A stretch of 64,000 nucleotides of DNA. Source: Chromobotia macracanthus (taxonomy: Eukaryota; Chordata; Actinopteri; Cypriniformes; Botiidae). The stretch covers positions 10,270,001 to 10,334,000 of the forward strand of contig JAZGTH010000005.1 of NCBI GenBank assembly GCA_036877525.1, read 5' to 3'. Numbering within the stretch: position 1 is the first letter of the stretch; each line of letters opens with the position of its first letter. Shown here piece by piece: positions 11,871 to 24,790 of the stretch. The position numbers and the translations under genes are program-made. The notes under the pieces are model-generated. The model was given only the letters and a program-made list of their open reading frames with translations. It had not been told where the DNA came from and did no database searches.

Positions 11871-14800
11871 GTTTAATTTAAGGCAGTTGACCCAAAATAA
11901 AAACTGGATAATCCACTTTCTGACTTCAGTTTATATTTATTTCTTTGAAATTACTAACCGGATATTGGGCGGCAGCTACTGAGTAAGGATGGATAAAGCC
12001 AATTCATTTCACTCTACCTTTGCATACAAACCAGTAATAAAGATTAACTTAGTATGGAGTGAATTTGCTGTCATGCTGACCACGATGAAAACGTTTTCAA
12101 TTAGACACTCTGAAAACCCACATGGCTTCCCCATTCACATTGAAAAACATTCAATGCAATTAAAAGCCATCTTGCCATGCATGAATCAGAGTTGTGGTTT
12201 TATTGGTGCTAAATAACCTGTGTTCCTGTGCTCTGAATGCATTCAAAGTCCCATCATCATTTCAAACGACAGCGGTGTCATTTCAGAAATGGAGTCTCTC
12301 TGCCACATGCTCATGCCCACAAACTGGAATCTGGCCAAAACAGCAGAGAGCTTTCATTATACAAGTGTTTTATTTATTTATCCGTTTTATATTCAGCACC
12401 AGGTCTGATTAATTAGTTTCCAGATTCCTGTGAAGTGACTTTTAACTTTTAAAGACCCCGTGAAATGAAAATTAGAGTTTCGTAGTTATTAGTACGTGTA
12501 CGCTGGCTTTGAGGCCATGTACTGTATAGGCTAGTGTTCTCTTAAAAGTTTAAAAAACAAACTTAAAATAAACCTATACTCAAGAGATGCAGATTTATTT
12601 ACTTATTTACATAGAACTGTTTTATTTACATTCTTTCTGTACTGAAATTTCGATGACATCATCTCCTTCTCAGGGGCGTATGCAGATTTCTGGCCAATGA
12701 AATGCTCAGTGATAATGTTCGTATGATAATGTTCCCCTCCCCCAACTACCATCTGTCACCGGGGATTAAGATTTGGCTGTTTTTTGACAGTTTGCTTCTG
12801 CTGGTAGATGTTGTTACTCCATTATGCAAAAAAATATGATTCCCTATTGGTGTTGACTGAAAAACAGCTGTGTATTCTGACAAAATAATTTTTTTGCAAG
12901 CAGTATATAAATAATCAAAATTATATGACAGAAGATGCATCATCAGTGACTGCATTTTACGGGCGGCTCCTGTATTTTTGCCTGTATGCTGCAGGGAACA
13001 TCCAGTTCAGAGCTGTATTGAAGTTGCACCCAAACTATCTGCTTCAATATTTAATATTTCAACACAGGACACAAGTTCAAACCATCAAAGCACTTCATGT
13101 GGTCCTTTAACTACAGCATAACCATTCCGATCAAGTGATATGGAATTTATGAAAAGTTGTCCTGGTTTATAAGATTTACATCAGCATACTCAGACATTCA
13201 AAGACGGAAAGGACCAGTTTTTATATGTGAATTATATTTAGCACCTCTGCTCTGTACTTTAGCATTGTATTTATATAAAGACGGTGCAGTTATAGCTCCT
13301 TTTATTGTATCCCTGGCTTATTATGTTTACTTTCGTCTCCAGCCTGCAGAGTGACTCAGTATGAATAGCCAAACAAACTAAAGCCCTGACATGTTGCTGT
13401 AACATCAGAAAGGCGAGTGTAGCTCTTCATTCCAAGCTCCCGCTCAAAACCCGACTTACTGTTTCCCTGACAACAATTTGTCCAAAAAGTAAACACAAAG
13501 CAGAAGAGTTTAAACATCACCGAAGGGTGAGCGATACCCGAACGTGCATATTTAAATCAAGCTCATATATTTTCATGCTGCTTTTGGTTGTCATTTTTTA
13601 TTGTTGAAGGCTTTGGATTCTAATAATCCGAGCTATCACTCATACTTTCATTTGACTACCTCCCACAAGCCTCTGTTCTCACTTATTTTTTCATTTGTCT
13701 AGGACATGTGAAACCCCGGAGGTATGACTCTAAATGAGAGCATACCTGCGTATTATTACATCATCCTCCAAGCTGTCCAATGACAAGGGCCTTTCTTCCA
13801 TTTTAGGAACCCGCTCCCATAATTCATCAATGCCATGGTCAACATTTCACTGGATCTGTCAGTCAGCGGCTGAGATTAACCAGCTTGCGAGAGTGCTTGT
13901 TACTGGGAAAGTAACAGAAAGGCTAAAACCAAACTAGATAGCTGATCCTCCAAGCCTGTTCACTCAAAAACAAGAAAGAAAAGTTCAGCACTCCCAGAAT
14001 GCAGCCACAGCCTCTGTGGGTAGTATTACAACTACACGAATCAGCAAATTTTTCCCTTCTGTCTTGGTTCAGATTCAGTGAACCTCCAGTCTCCAGTCAA
14101 TTTACTTTTTCCAGTTCCAGCCCTCGCCACAATACAATGAAGCTCAGCAAGCAATAGATAGCAATATTGTAATCATAAAAACACTCTGGACTCTGGTCTT
14201 GAACGTAAGTGCTCTGCGCTTACTGTATGTTTTTGGCCTCTACTGTTACAGCCCTCATTTTTATTTAGATGTCTCACCGGGGGCACAAGCTCCCTACAAG
14301 CCTTAGTGCACAATTGCTTCTGTTTTGATAAAGGATGCTGGGTAGATTGTGGAAGATATTTCTGCAGCCAGGCGTGACAAATACCAAGAGTTTTTCTCTA
14401 TTTGAGGGTTTCCCAAATTTTCAACATTATCATTATGGAAAATAGTAACATGTCATGCATTATGTTTAACCAGGGAAAGAGGGAAGATGGATTTCTAGAA
14501 TCTCCCAGAAAGCAATTATTTTTGGAGCTGATTGATCACAACAAGCAAACGCACAAATGTCAGCAGAGCAATCGAGGTTAATTTATTCTGTATCCACAAG
14601 CCATTTCAAGAAGCACTTAAGTGTTTTCTCAAAGAATTCGCAGTTCTCCAGGTCAAAAGAGAGCGTTTCAAGTACATTTATTCTGGTCAACTGAATGTGT
14701 TTCTCTGTAGCTCAACATTTCACCACTCATTCAAGTCATGATGGAAATTCCCCAGCTTTTAACCACATGACATACAGTGACATCACATGACTAACATCAT

Positions 14801-17800
14801 AATTAGTTACATAATGACATCATAAAACTTGGACTATTATAGTAGTGGTTGCATATTCAAAAACCACTAAAGCAACTTTCTAATTTCTAAGCAAATTTGT
14901 TACATTCTGTGAGAATTGATGATCTAAAAGATGTTTTTTTTGTAGTTCTTTATTTAAACATGAGGCAGAAGCTTTTTTATAATATGTCTGTCATTGGCTT
15001 TCCCTCTGTAGGCTCAGAGTTCTCATTTTGCCCTCTGCCTGTCTCGCATCTCCCAACATTTGAAATCAGCTTAATTTTCTCGCCTTTGCTCGGCAGGCTC
15101 GTCTCAGACACAGCTTACACGCTCAGATTGCTGCTGCACAATACTGATGCAATCAGACTGTGTGTTTGATGCCCAGATAGCTGAAGTTATGGGCTGTCAT
15201 TTCTGTCTCCCTCCTCTTCTGTGTCTCTTGCCCTTTTTTCTCTCTCTCTGCGTGGGACTGTGTGTAAAGGGACTGGCTAAAACCACACAACAGAATCATA
15301 TGAAAAGATAATACATACAGAATTTTACATGATAAAATGTTGCTCTCTTGATTTCACTTGTTTTTATTTGCATGAAAAAAGAGTAAGTGGCTTTGATGTG
15401 TTTTCCTTGTGTTTTAAACAATTGAGTTTCAGCTGAGGTCCTGCAATGTGTTTGGGGGGTGTGGCCCAGACTCTTATATTTATTAATATAATATTTATTA
15501 TTAGAATATTTAATGATGTTGCCCAAGGCAAGGTAACTACACGGGGCTTAAATAGACACTAAACAGGTGTTGTTAGTAATTAATAGGCATTATTGTTGTC
15601 TTTGCAGTTCTGTTTACTGTTACCTATTCTGTTTTGTGTTAAATGATGGTGTTTTTATTTTTTATTATAATTTTTATTTGGAGATTAGTGGTTCTTTTAC
15701 TCAAATCTTTATTTCATGTTCTGATTAAGGCAGCTTTATTTGCACAGTGAAAAGGCTTCTTGCCAGAATATTAGCAACACATATATACAAATATTGAGTA
15801 TAAATAATAGTGAAATATAAGTTTATGTTTGACTTAGAATTAGACGTGCTGTATACAGAGAATTATGCACCGAAAGTCATTCTCAGGCTGTTGATTCCGT
15901 GCTCTCGTACTGAGCATATGTGCAGCATTAGAGAGCAGATGTACGATGCACATTTTATTGTGAACAGGATTAGAAGTGGTTGATTCTCTTCACTTTACTC
16001 ACCGTAATTGAGCTCAACAAAGAGAGTTCGTTTGCTGTAACTTGTATCTAAAATGCAGATAAATCAATTTCATCCAACCGCTTATAATTTTTCCTTAGTA
16101 AAATCAGAAAGCCATTTATTCCCAGTGTGTGAACAGTGAAAAATGTAACAGAATCATATAAAAACAGTTCGCTATCATACTTTAGCAAAACCCCATCTGG
16201 AGACATATTGCTCATGTTATAGATATTGTGGGGCCCATCCATCTCTATGCAGTCACAATGCCGCATTTTCCCCCATTTTTCAAGAAGCCTTAGATATGAT
16301 TTGGCTTATTGATTGCCTTTCTGTTAGGTGGCTACCAATGGCAGATATGTGTAGTGCTGCGATGTGGCTTTAACTGATGGTATTAACTCAATACGCTGAA
16401 CGAGGTCCACTCATTTAATGTATGCAGTGCAGGCACTCTGAACGATTACGATTATTAATGTTATCTATCAGCTCAGCAGTTGGCCATAGTCCCATGCAAC
16501 TCCTACTTCACTTACAGTAACATTATACAGATTTTATATAGGCAGCTGAGAAAATGGCCCAGGGGCAATCCAATTATGATGGCCCAAAACCTTTCTATGC
16601 TAGCTTTCCCCAAAGGTCTGAATTTGAGGCAGCTTTCCATGTAGGAGTATATCCAAAATTGGTTAACAGCTCCCCTATTGCCACTTTCGGTGAGCTTGGG
16701 CGTCATCGTCAGCATATATTTATTCAGAGTCTCATCTAAGCTGTCAAACTTTGCATAAAGACGGTCATTAAAATGATAGTTCCCACTCTAAATTCTGATT
16801 GGACAAGCCACTTTTAAAGCTGTTGTAACATGCAGATTAGCGCACACCTGTGACCGAACATTCTATATTGTCGTAATGCGCCAGATTGCTGTGTTGTAAC
16901 CGTAAAAGGCCTGTAGTTAATATAATGAACTACTTTGTTTGCTATTTATTTTGGTAATTATTAATAAGGCATTAAAGTTTTTATTGAATATTAGTGTCTT
17001 GTATAATAAAAGCAATAAAGCCACTTTAAGCCAGACTTTACTTTTTACAGTTCTTACAGTGTTTATGCGTAAGTGGGTTAGATAGTTTTGCATTATACAA
17101 CTTATGGCTTATTGTTAATAAAAAATATGGCGGCCGTCAAGCAAAAACATTTTGGTACATATTTAAATTTTTGTGATGCTTATATTGTCAGTTTAGTGTA
17201 GTCCAAACTCCTGAATCATCTCTCCTAGGCAGAGAAGAATATTATTTGTAACAAATAACGCAATCATAAACATATTCTGTTGTTTCTTTAATGAAAACCG
17301 ATGTCTTCCCACACATGAATCGTTAAAACAATTACTTATTAAAACAATTTTAAACTCCTTTCATGTTAGATATATTAATTCAGTATCATTCTGTATTTCT
17401 AGAATTAGAGTCCGCAAGTTTTAATCAAGTCTTCCTGGTCTCTTTTGGGAATAATTGCAGTGACATTTTGGCCAAAATATTAAATTATAATGTACGATTG
17501 CCCAGATTTCTCAGGTTTGTTCTCAGTGTCAATTTAAATTCTAATTTAAACTTTTTCTGGTAGAGAACAGTCAACACGTGCCATGTGAGTTCTACCAGAG
17601 AGCTTATAAAATGGCGAACAATTGGAATTGAGGGAGCATTCGGGTAATAAAAGAGAAATGCAATAAATTACTCATGAGTAATCATTCAAAAGTACTTTTG
17701 GTAGAAATGTGCCATTACCAGGACTGTCTAAAAAATACATTTTTCACATTTCCACTTACCACAATTTAAGACTTTTGAAACAACCACGAGTAACACAAAA

Positions 17801-18474
17801 AATGGCATGCTCTCGTCTTTCTTAATATGTTTTAAATAAAACTATTTCACTTCAGATCCCAAGCCCATCTAGTCCTTTTAGGAATCAAACTGCTTGACTA
17901 GTTGCTTGACTAATGGATTTCACTGTATATAACCAGGATTTCACTGTTTATAATCAGTCTGTGAGGCAATTAGTTTATGTGATTCTCTATAGCCTTTAGA
18001 TCAGTGTGTTTTCATTGAATTTTCTTTGACAGACTAAAAAAAGGGTAAAGTATATTAACACTGTACAACATTGTTATTTTAACCACAGTAAATTTATGAC
18101 TCACTTGCTAGTTAAGCACTAAATAAAGCTTTGACTGAATGTACACTAAGAGAAATTGAAGCACGGTAACTGATCTAGCAGATATGAAACAGTGCATCGC
18201 ATTCCTTCTTTTACCGCATGCCTGTGAACGGATTAGGAAGTTATTTTAGTTATATCTGCTTAGAGCTCCGAGGTTTTAATTTCGCTGCATGAATTCTATT
18301 TGTACATGCGTAATTTGTGCGTGTTTGTGCGTCGAGCGCGTGGGTCTTTGGCTTGAGAAACATTGCTGTGAACTGATTAGATATGTCACTACAAGCTAGT
18401 GCTCTCAGTTGTAATTGGGTCTGAGGATAAGGAGGGCATCTGTGTAAAGGCACTGACTGCTGATGAAACATTTG

Positions 18475-18522
18475 TCTCTCTCTCTCTCTCTCTCTCTCTC
18501 TGTGGCATTTTCTGACACGTAA

Positions 18523-18558
<36 letters not shown>

Positions 18559-18654
18559 CTGCGTGTCCTTTCTTTCTTTCTTTTCTTTTCTTTCTGTCTG
18601 TCTGTCTGTCTATCTATCATGTCTGTCTGCCTTCTTTCTTTCTTTCTTTCTTTT
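18475..18654. repeat. Compound pyrimidine microsatellite
   Basis: A (TC)n run at 18475-18500 is followed by GTCT tetramers (about 18523-18550), TTTC tetramers, a second GTCT tract and a second TTTC tract ending near 18654. The plus strand is almost purely pyrimidine. Confidence 0.9.
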
Positions 18655-19098
18655 TAAACGTTTGTTTGCAGCACTGCTGTGATCCAGTAATTCATCATTT
18701 TATTTTATTAAATTATTTCACATCTTAATATTTGAGTTCAATAGGTTTGAACAAATTAGATTTCACTTGAAGTCTCAATGCACATGGTCCACATACCCTA
18801 ATGATTTTGCCAAAAAAAATTTAGCTTGACAGAGACACAAAGAGTTGCTGGTTTACTGCCATTTTCCTTTGAATCGAAAGTCCACCTGATTCTTCCAGAT
18901 GACTAGATGTATAATTTTCTTTCCAAGAGAAAGGACACACTGTTCTTTTTAACCATTCTGCAATGAATCTGTTTCTTTTTTAGGGTGTACATTTGAAAAG
19001 ATTCAGAATCTTAACTTCAGAAATCAGTTTGGTGAACCATATGCTTCAGTGCATTTTTATGCTTACAATAATTTATTTGATTTCTTCTGCTTTTTGTG

Positions 19099-19099
<1 letters not shown>

Positions 19100-19132
<33 letters not shown>
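19100..19132. repeat. (TC)n microsatellite
   Basis: About 16 uninterrupted TC units. Confidence 0.95.
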
Positions 19133-19137
<5 letters not shown>

Positions 19138-19699
19138 GTGATCGCTGGCAAAGAAGAATGTTATATCTTAGCCCAATGTCCTTAACTGATATTTAACATT
19201 TACGTTCTCAATGTCTCAGGATCCTGTTGAGAAAACAACAAAACAAAATTCATCATTGTATTTATTATGGGTGATTACATTTAAAAGAGTAATAAGACAA
19301 AGTTTACAAGCAGTAGAACATATTTCCTGTTTTATAAGTACGACTTGATTTGATCCATTTGCTCAGGCCAGACTTCCAAACAAACCATGAGCATACTTTA
19401 TTTTTAACACAATGGTATATAACCATCCTCTGGTTGTACTGTAATGTCCGGCTTAAGCAAAGCATCAGTAGCATTTGTCTGCAGCAGTTGCCACATATCT
19501 CCAGCATCTCTTTCTTTCAGACTAGTGCTATGACGCAAAATCAATGGATCCGCCCAGGTCCCTCTATCACCCCAAATATCTGCAGTGAACTGCTGGTTGA
19601 AGGCATTCAATAACGGGCTCCAATCACTGGAGATGGGAGTGCAGAATGGGGCAATGTTGCTCAGAGACATATGACTGTCATTTTAGAGCAGTCACAACT

Positions 19700-20020
19700 A
19701 AGAACCTTTCATTAATGTTTCCATTACGTAACAAAAACGCTAAAAATGTTGTTTTGAATGTTATAGGAACGTTCAAAATGTGCAATTTCTTAGACATTGT
19801 ATTAATATAATAGCTTGGTTATAGAAACATTATTCAAATATCACCTTATCACATTATTCAACCAACAACTTAAAAATATCATTTTTGATATATTTGATAT
19901 GTAATGCTAAAATGTTGTACTAATGTTTCTGCAAGAGCATTTTTGATAACTTTAAGAGAACTTTAGAGAACTTTAAGAGAATGTTAGCCAACAGTTTGAG
20001 AACATTTCCTGTTAACTGGG
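19700..20020 (+). mobile_element. CCCAGCTAAC-family MITE, left end degraded
   Basis: The interior runs in family order: ATTAATGTTTCCATTA, AGGAACGTTCAAAATG, GCTTGGTTATA, TTTTTGATATAT, then GAGAACATTTCCTGTTAACTGGG at the right end, where the usual GTTAGC has become GTTAAC. It abuts a hAT-like fragment on its right. Confidence 0.65.
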
Positions 20021-20145
20021 GTGGTTCTCAACCAGGGGCCTGGGTCCCACCAAGGGGCTTTATCAAAATGCCAAGGGGGCAGCAAGACAGTTTGAAATAA
20101 TTCACAACAAGTTATATTAAATTCATTTTGAGTGAAATGCTAAAA
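20021..20145 (+). mobile_element. hAT-like DNA transposon end fragment
   Basis: The sequence starts GTGGTTCTCAACCAGGGGCC and continues with a GGGTCCC / AAGGGG motif, the form of the ends of many vertebrate hAT-derived elements. No transposase is visible and the far end was not found. Confidence 0.45.
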
Positions 20146-20868
20146 ACTTGTATAATCAAGAAGATATAGGCTTACAACATTAAAGTGGTTTTATATTTCT
20201 CACTTAAGTGCATATGCCTGTTTTTTAACTGCAGTGTAGATGCCTGTATACATGTTACCCATCTCACTTCTGCAAGTGTAATTCCATACCTACCCACTAC
20301 TGTGGAATTTAACTCTGATTACACACCCATAAATGTCTCCACTTTAAATCATTTTGTGCCATAGTTCTGCCTAATTTAATCTTGACGGCTGTTAGTCTGA
20401 TTTAGGTTTGTTGCCGCAAGGCTGCTTCTTTTATCCCTATTATGCGTAAACAAGAAAAATGGTTGAGTGTTAACAAAGCAGTTTATTCTTTTCAATATCA
20501 TGTTTAAGATAGCAGGTATATAGGTATTTAGTCATCTTTTTGTAGGCTACATTTCATATCTTAAGAGCCACAAATTGAATCTCCAAACATATGTGGCTGC
20601 GTTTCATATAATAAACAAAAACTGTCTTTCTGACTCAAAGCCATGGAAAGGTAAAACTTTAAATTAACATTTTAATTAAAACTGTTAAAAATTAAACTGT
20701 AAAATGTAAACATTGTAAATGAGACAAATGTATTTTGAGATTGACAAATATTAAATAATTTAATATTAAAAAATGGAAGCCATATTTCAAGTGGGTTGAG
20801 GTTAGAGGTCTTACTGCACACAGTGTCTGATGAGTGATGTCTTCTCTGTTTTTTTCATTATTTGTCAG

Positions 20869-21775
20869 TTATCGACAGCAGGACGCTGCTGGATGGATTG
20901 CAGAGGTATGGTGCCCTTCCGGCGTACCTTCCGGTGCGATACCAGCTGCTGAATGCAGAGTCAGCCTTCTTCCTGAAGGAGGCCAACCAGGACATTATGA
21001 GGAACTCCAGCCTGCAGGCTCGCACAGAACTTTTCTTCATCCAACAGGCCAGAAAATTGCCTACAGTCAATGCCAGTTATGGACCTCTGTTTGTGGAGCA
21101 GCCCATCCCTATGGAGCTTCTAGGGCCGGGGCTCTTCAACAACCCTACGTCTACGTCCTCATCATCTTCTTCCTCCCCACTTTTTAGTTTCAACTGGAAG
21201 GTCCAGACTTTTATTATCAATGACCGAATACACCCCAGCTGGCCAAAGGTCCAGGTTCTGTTCTATGTTGTGGGCCGAGACTGGGATGACTATAGTGCCA
21301 TGGACAGGTTGCCCTGCGTCAGGATGTTTGCCTTCCATGAGACTCAAGAAGTAAGAGGAACTTGTCGTTTAAAAGGAGAACTTGGACTGTGCGTGGCGGA
21401 GCTGGAGCCGCTTCCAAGTTGGTTCAGTCCGCCCAGTGTTATACCGGGTCGACAGAGAGTGCCCGAGCAGGTGGAGGGCACCCCTGTGGAGTTGTATTAT
21501 ATGGTACAGTCCACAGAGACTGGTGAATGCAGCTCAGAGGACTCCCGCAAGACCAGTTCCATCCACACCGGGCAACTGGGCCCCGCTGGTTACTTCTCAG
21601 GACCCACACCCATGCGCAGGATCGGCAGTGTGCGGTTATTCCAACCTCTCTCAGAGTTGCGTCTGGACAGTAACTTTGTGGTGATGGTACCTTCTAGACC
21701 CATCAGGCAGAGGGAGACAGTGTCAGCTTTCCTTGCTGTCTCCACTCTTTCATCTGTTGAGATCTTCACTCTGAA
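20869..21775 (+). CDS. tmem132: TMEM132-family gene, internal exon A (N-terminal extracellular region)
   Basis: Seen: one frame stays open for 301 whole codons, bounded by a pyrimidine-rich acceptor ending ttgtcag and a strong donor AA|GTAAGT. Counting from Ile at 20871, FFLKEANQD lies at residues 33-41, NASYGP at 67-72, FNWK at 107-110, VQVLFYVVGRDWDD at 127-140, LPCVRMFAF at 147-155, and LGLCVAELE at 171-179 just before a SWFSPP block. Cys149, Cys165 and Cys174 are candidate disulphide residues. NSS (45-47) and NAS (67-69) are N-glycosylation sequons. Known: these blocks characterise the N-terminal ectodomain of TMEM132 proteins, single-pass type I membrane proteins proposed to act in cell adhesion and neural development. 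Entry phase is 1 and exit phase is 2, so this is an internal exon; the signal peptide must lie upstream. Odd: a Thr/Ser run, residues 93-102, interrupts the region before FNWK. The family call is firm; the paralogue (A-E) is not resolved. Confidence 0.95.
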
Positions 21776-21939
21776 GTAAGTGCCCATTTGCAGAACACAA
21801 AATAAAGGCTCTAAAATTGGGTCTTTGAAGCAGTGCCACAGAAGAACCATGTTTGATTCCCCAAACAACATTTTAGTCAAATGTTCTTGAAACATTTCTA
21901 ATGTTCAAAATGTTCTTGATTTTTTTCTTACCTTTTTAT

Positions 21940-22042
21940 AGTCTGTAGACTTCTTCCAATACAAGGAACCTGCAGCAGAAAGGTTCTGTGAATGTTAAAA
22001 GTTCTTTATGGAACCTTTTAGGAACCTATATTTTTAGGAATG
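21940..22042. repeat. Possible MITE end, GGTTCTTTATGGAACC type
   Basis: AAAGTTCTTTATGGAACCTT then TTAGGAACCTATATTTTTAG resembles the end of a frequent fish element. The boundaries and the other end are unclear. Confidence 0.3.
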
Positions 22043-22415
22043 CAGTCTTGTCTTCTGCTTTAAAGATGAAGTATGTAATTTGTGCACTACTAGCAGCGCT
22101 TAACAGAATAAAAAAAGATTATTTTTAAAAAAGTGTCTCAAACAGTTCCTCCATTTCACAGTAGTCATGCAAACGGATAGACCCACCCTGTAAATGCAAG
22201 CCACTGATTAATCGGCAATATAATAAAGCACTTTAAAAAAAAAGTTTTAGCAAATACCAGATCAGTTTTCTTGGTACATTGCTCTTTGAAAGACTTTATA
22301 TAGAAAAAAATTTGATCTACCTACTAGGAGAAAATTTTAATTCTGTGACATTTGTTGTGTGACGTCTACAAAGCCCAGAGGCAATGAAAACATTACCCTT
22401 CCAGAAAAAATTACT

Positions 22416-22475
22416 AATTAACTCTCAATTAGTAGAATTAACTCTTAATTAGTCGAATGCTGCTGAATGCTAATT
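22416..22475. promoter_or_regulatory. Tandem TAATTA-rich cluster (possible homeodomain sites)
   Basis: A 20-bp unit, AATTAACTCTCAATTAGTAG, is followed directly by a copy differing at two bases, then by CTAATTAATTC. Six or so TAATTA/CAATTAG cores lie within 65 bp. TAATTA is the core bound by many homeodomain proteins; that it works here is inference. Confidence 0.35.
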
Positions 22476-23087
22476 AATTCTTCAGCGAAGAGCTTTATGG
22501 AATACACAATGTGATCAGCTGGATATTTATTTTTCTCACAAGCCAGTGTGCAAAAGTGAGAAAATTCTTTTATTGATTCATTGAGTGTTGAGCTCTAATT
22601 AGAACTAGCGGAATTGATGAAGCGACTAAAGACGTTCTGTGCGAGAGAGTAAATGACCGTGAGAGAAATGAATGTTCAATCCTGTTTGTGTTCTCTCAGG
22701 CCTGATATCTAAATCATGCTGAATGCAAACACTCATGTGCTTTGAGTTAACATTGACGGGCCTGTCAAGCCCGGTTAACATTAGCTTACAGCTCGTCTGC
22801 TCTCTTGCATGATTGACGAACTTTAAGTGTTCTGGGTGGGGTGACATCAGTCGTGCGTAAGATCTTGCTTAAAGTGGAATGTAAAGTTTACACCGGGGAC
22901 CGAGTAACTACCCGTTAGTTTGAATTAAATTTGGTGGCACCATTTTCTCTTAAGGCAAGACTTAGCAAGTAGGTCATAAGCTCTTGTATAATGTGCAGTC
23001 ACTAAGCATGTTGTTTAACAGTCTAATAACCATCCTACAAATTTATAAACAGACATGATGTTTAGGGTCAATTAATACTATTATTAG

Positions 23088-23418
23088 GAAGCTAACAAAT
23101 TTAGTTTGGAAGAATGTTTCCTTAACGTTTCCATTAAGTAACAACTTTTATATTATTATTATTAATTGCAATTATTAATTGCTAACAAATATTAATTGTT
23201 AAAATATTATTTTGAAAGTTTTTTAGATGTTGTGTTAATGTTATTGTTTGGTTAAAAGAACATTTTGTTCAAACTTTTTTAAATTCTGTAATGTTATTAA
23301 AATGTTCCACTTACAACTTAAGAAAAACATTTGGATATATGAAATATAACATTAAAAAAGTTCTACTAACATTACTCAAGAACATTTTTGATAGCTTTTG
23401 ATAACGTCCCTGTTAGAT
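23088..23418 (+). mobile_element. CCCAGCTAAC-family MITE
   Basis: Both ends are recognisable but mutated: GAAGCTAACAAATTTAG on the left and GTCCCTGTTAGATG on the right. The interior has an ATTATTATTAATTGC insertion around 23150-23200 not seen in other copies. Confidence 0.65.
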
Positions 23419-24790
23419 GTGTTTGAGTTTATATTAAAATCTCTGACTTCTGATCTCAGACTTTTTGCAAGATCTTTTTTACAAGATCTCTTGTGAAACT
23501 TTAGAGGCGACACAAGTGAGTTTACTCGATTCTTTTCTCATATGAGAAATCTGAGCAACACGAGACTAACGCAAATGTCTCCATTTATTCTCATTGCTGT
23601 CTGGGAAAAGTAATAGAGTCATTAAAGAGATCTCGTTTGTGATTTCTCTTACCTCTGGGTTGTAATTTAGCACCATTTATGCTACATCTAAGCTAAGCTG
23701 TAACTTGCACGTCGCTGATGAAACCAGCCCCTGGTCTCAATATGAACCTGTTTTGCTCCCACCTAATTCGTTTGCTAAGAGTGGGTGTTTACTGAAGGAA
23801 GTACAATGAATCATGAATCATTTCCTTAGCATGCAAAAATAAAATGCTTGGAAATTAATTTCCTTTGATGTAGACAGAAGTAAAGAAACCTCCTGGCATA
23901 ATTGTTGTTTTTGGAAATGTTCTCCAAGGGCACTCTATCATTATAAACAGCAATGTTATCCGACCAGTTTTAATTAATTCAGAAAGGAAAGTTAAGTCTT
24001 CAATAGAAAGAACAAGTGAGGCTGTTATGGGAAAACGTTCAGTGACGTTGCACGGCTCTGTAGTTGCTCCTGCGTTCAGACAGCCTCCTGATAAGATCCT
24101 ATAGAAAGACTTTTTCTCTCTTTCTTCTGCTTGATGACTAAATGTCTTTGTGATGGCTCCAAGTGCCCTCAACCCCATGAGATAGCCACGGCTCTGTTCT
24201 CCATTCGGGCTGTGCTCCGAGTTCCAGCTGAGTTTTTTATTTTTTAAACAGTGACCAGCTGAGAGCTGCTGATAGGGATGTTTCTCTGGGGTCTTTGGCT
24301 GTTGATGTGTTGTGTATAGCTGTGGGTTGAGTAGGAGGGGATGGCAGCAGGGTTCAAATTGGTCACGTCATTGGTGCATTTGGTGCCATATCTCCTCATC
24401 CTATCATCAGCCCCGGGATAAAACTGCTCCCTGATCAGCTTTTTCTTGCCCGACACAATCAGGATAAAGCCGAATTGCTCCTGAATATTACATTTGACCG
24501 TCAGACACACCATGCAAATAAATAACAAAGGCTATGTACAACTAGGGTCCAAAATGATGTTTGACACCTGTCATTAACAAGTGAATTGAGAGATTTAAGA
24601 CATAAGCATTTTTACCTGTGTTTTACATTTTGTTTTGGTTAAAAATATGTGTTTTTGTGCTTGGTGTTATTTAGCTGTTTTTCTTGCGTGTTAGTGACAA
24701 GCAGTGTGTGATTGTGTCACTCACAGAATGTGTCACTTACTGAATGTATTTTAGTGAATTGCACCTGTCACACATGTACATTTTGTTCCT

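Larger units (their letters stand above)
1..20868 (+). other. 3' part of the intron upstream of TMEM132 exon A
   Basis: No exon-like coding stretch was recognised here; ORFs are short, scattered on both strands and without familiar motifs. The region holds an inverted-repeat element (9039-9326) and a fragment of it (2540-2610), L2/SINE-type tails, a broken L2-like LINE fragment (7445-7790), two CCCAGCTAAC-family transposons, a folded MITE (11648-11870), a hAT-like fragment, several microsatellites and otherwise low-copy AT-rich sequence. The large gap between first exon and exon A is usual for TMEM132 genes, so intronic status is inferred from the gene model; the 5' end of the intron is outside the window. 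Confidence 0.75.

Noticed and set aside
20834..21187. 117-codon plus-strand ORF and minus-strand ORFs over exon A
   Set aside because: They are frame shadows of the TMEM132 exon.
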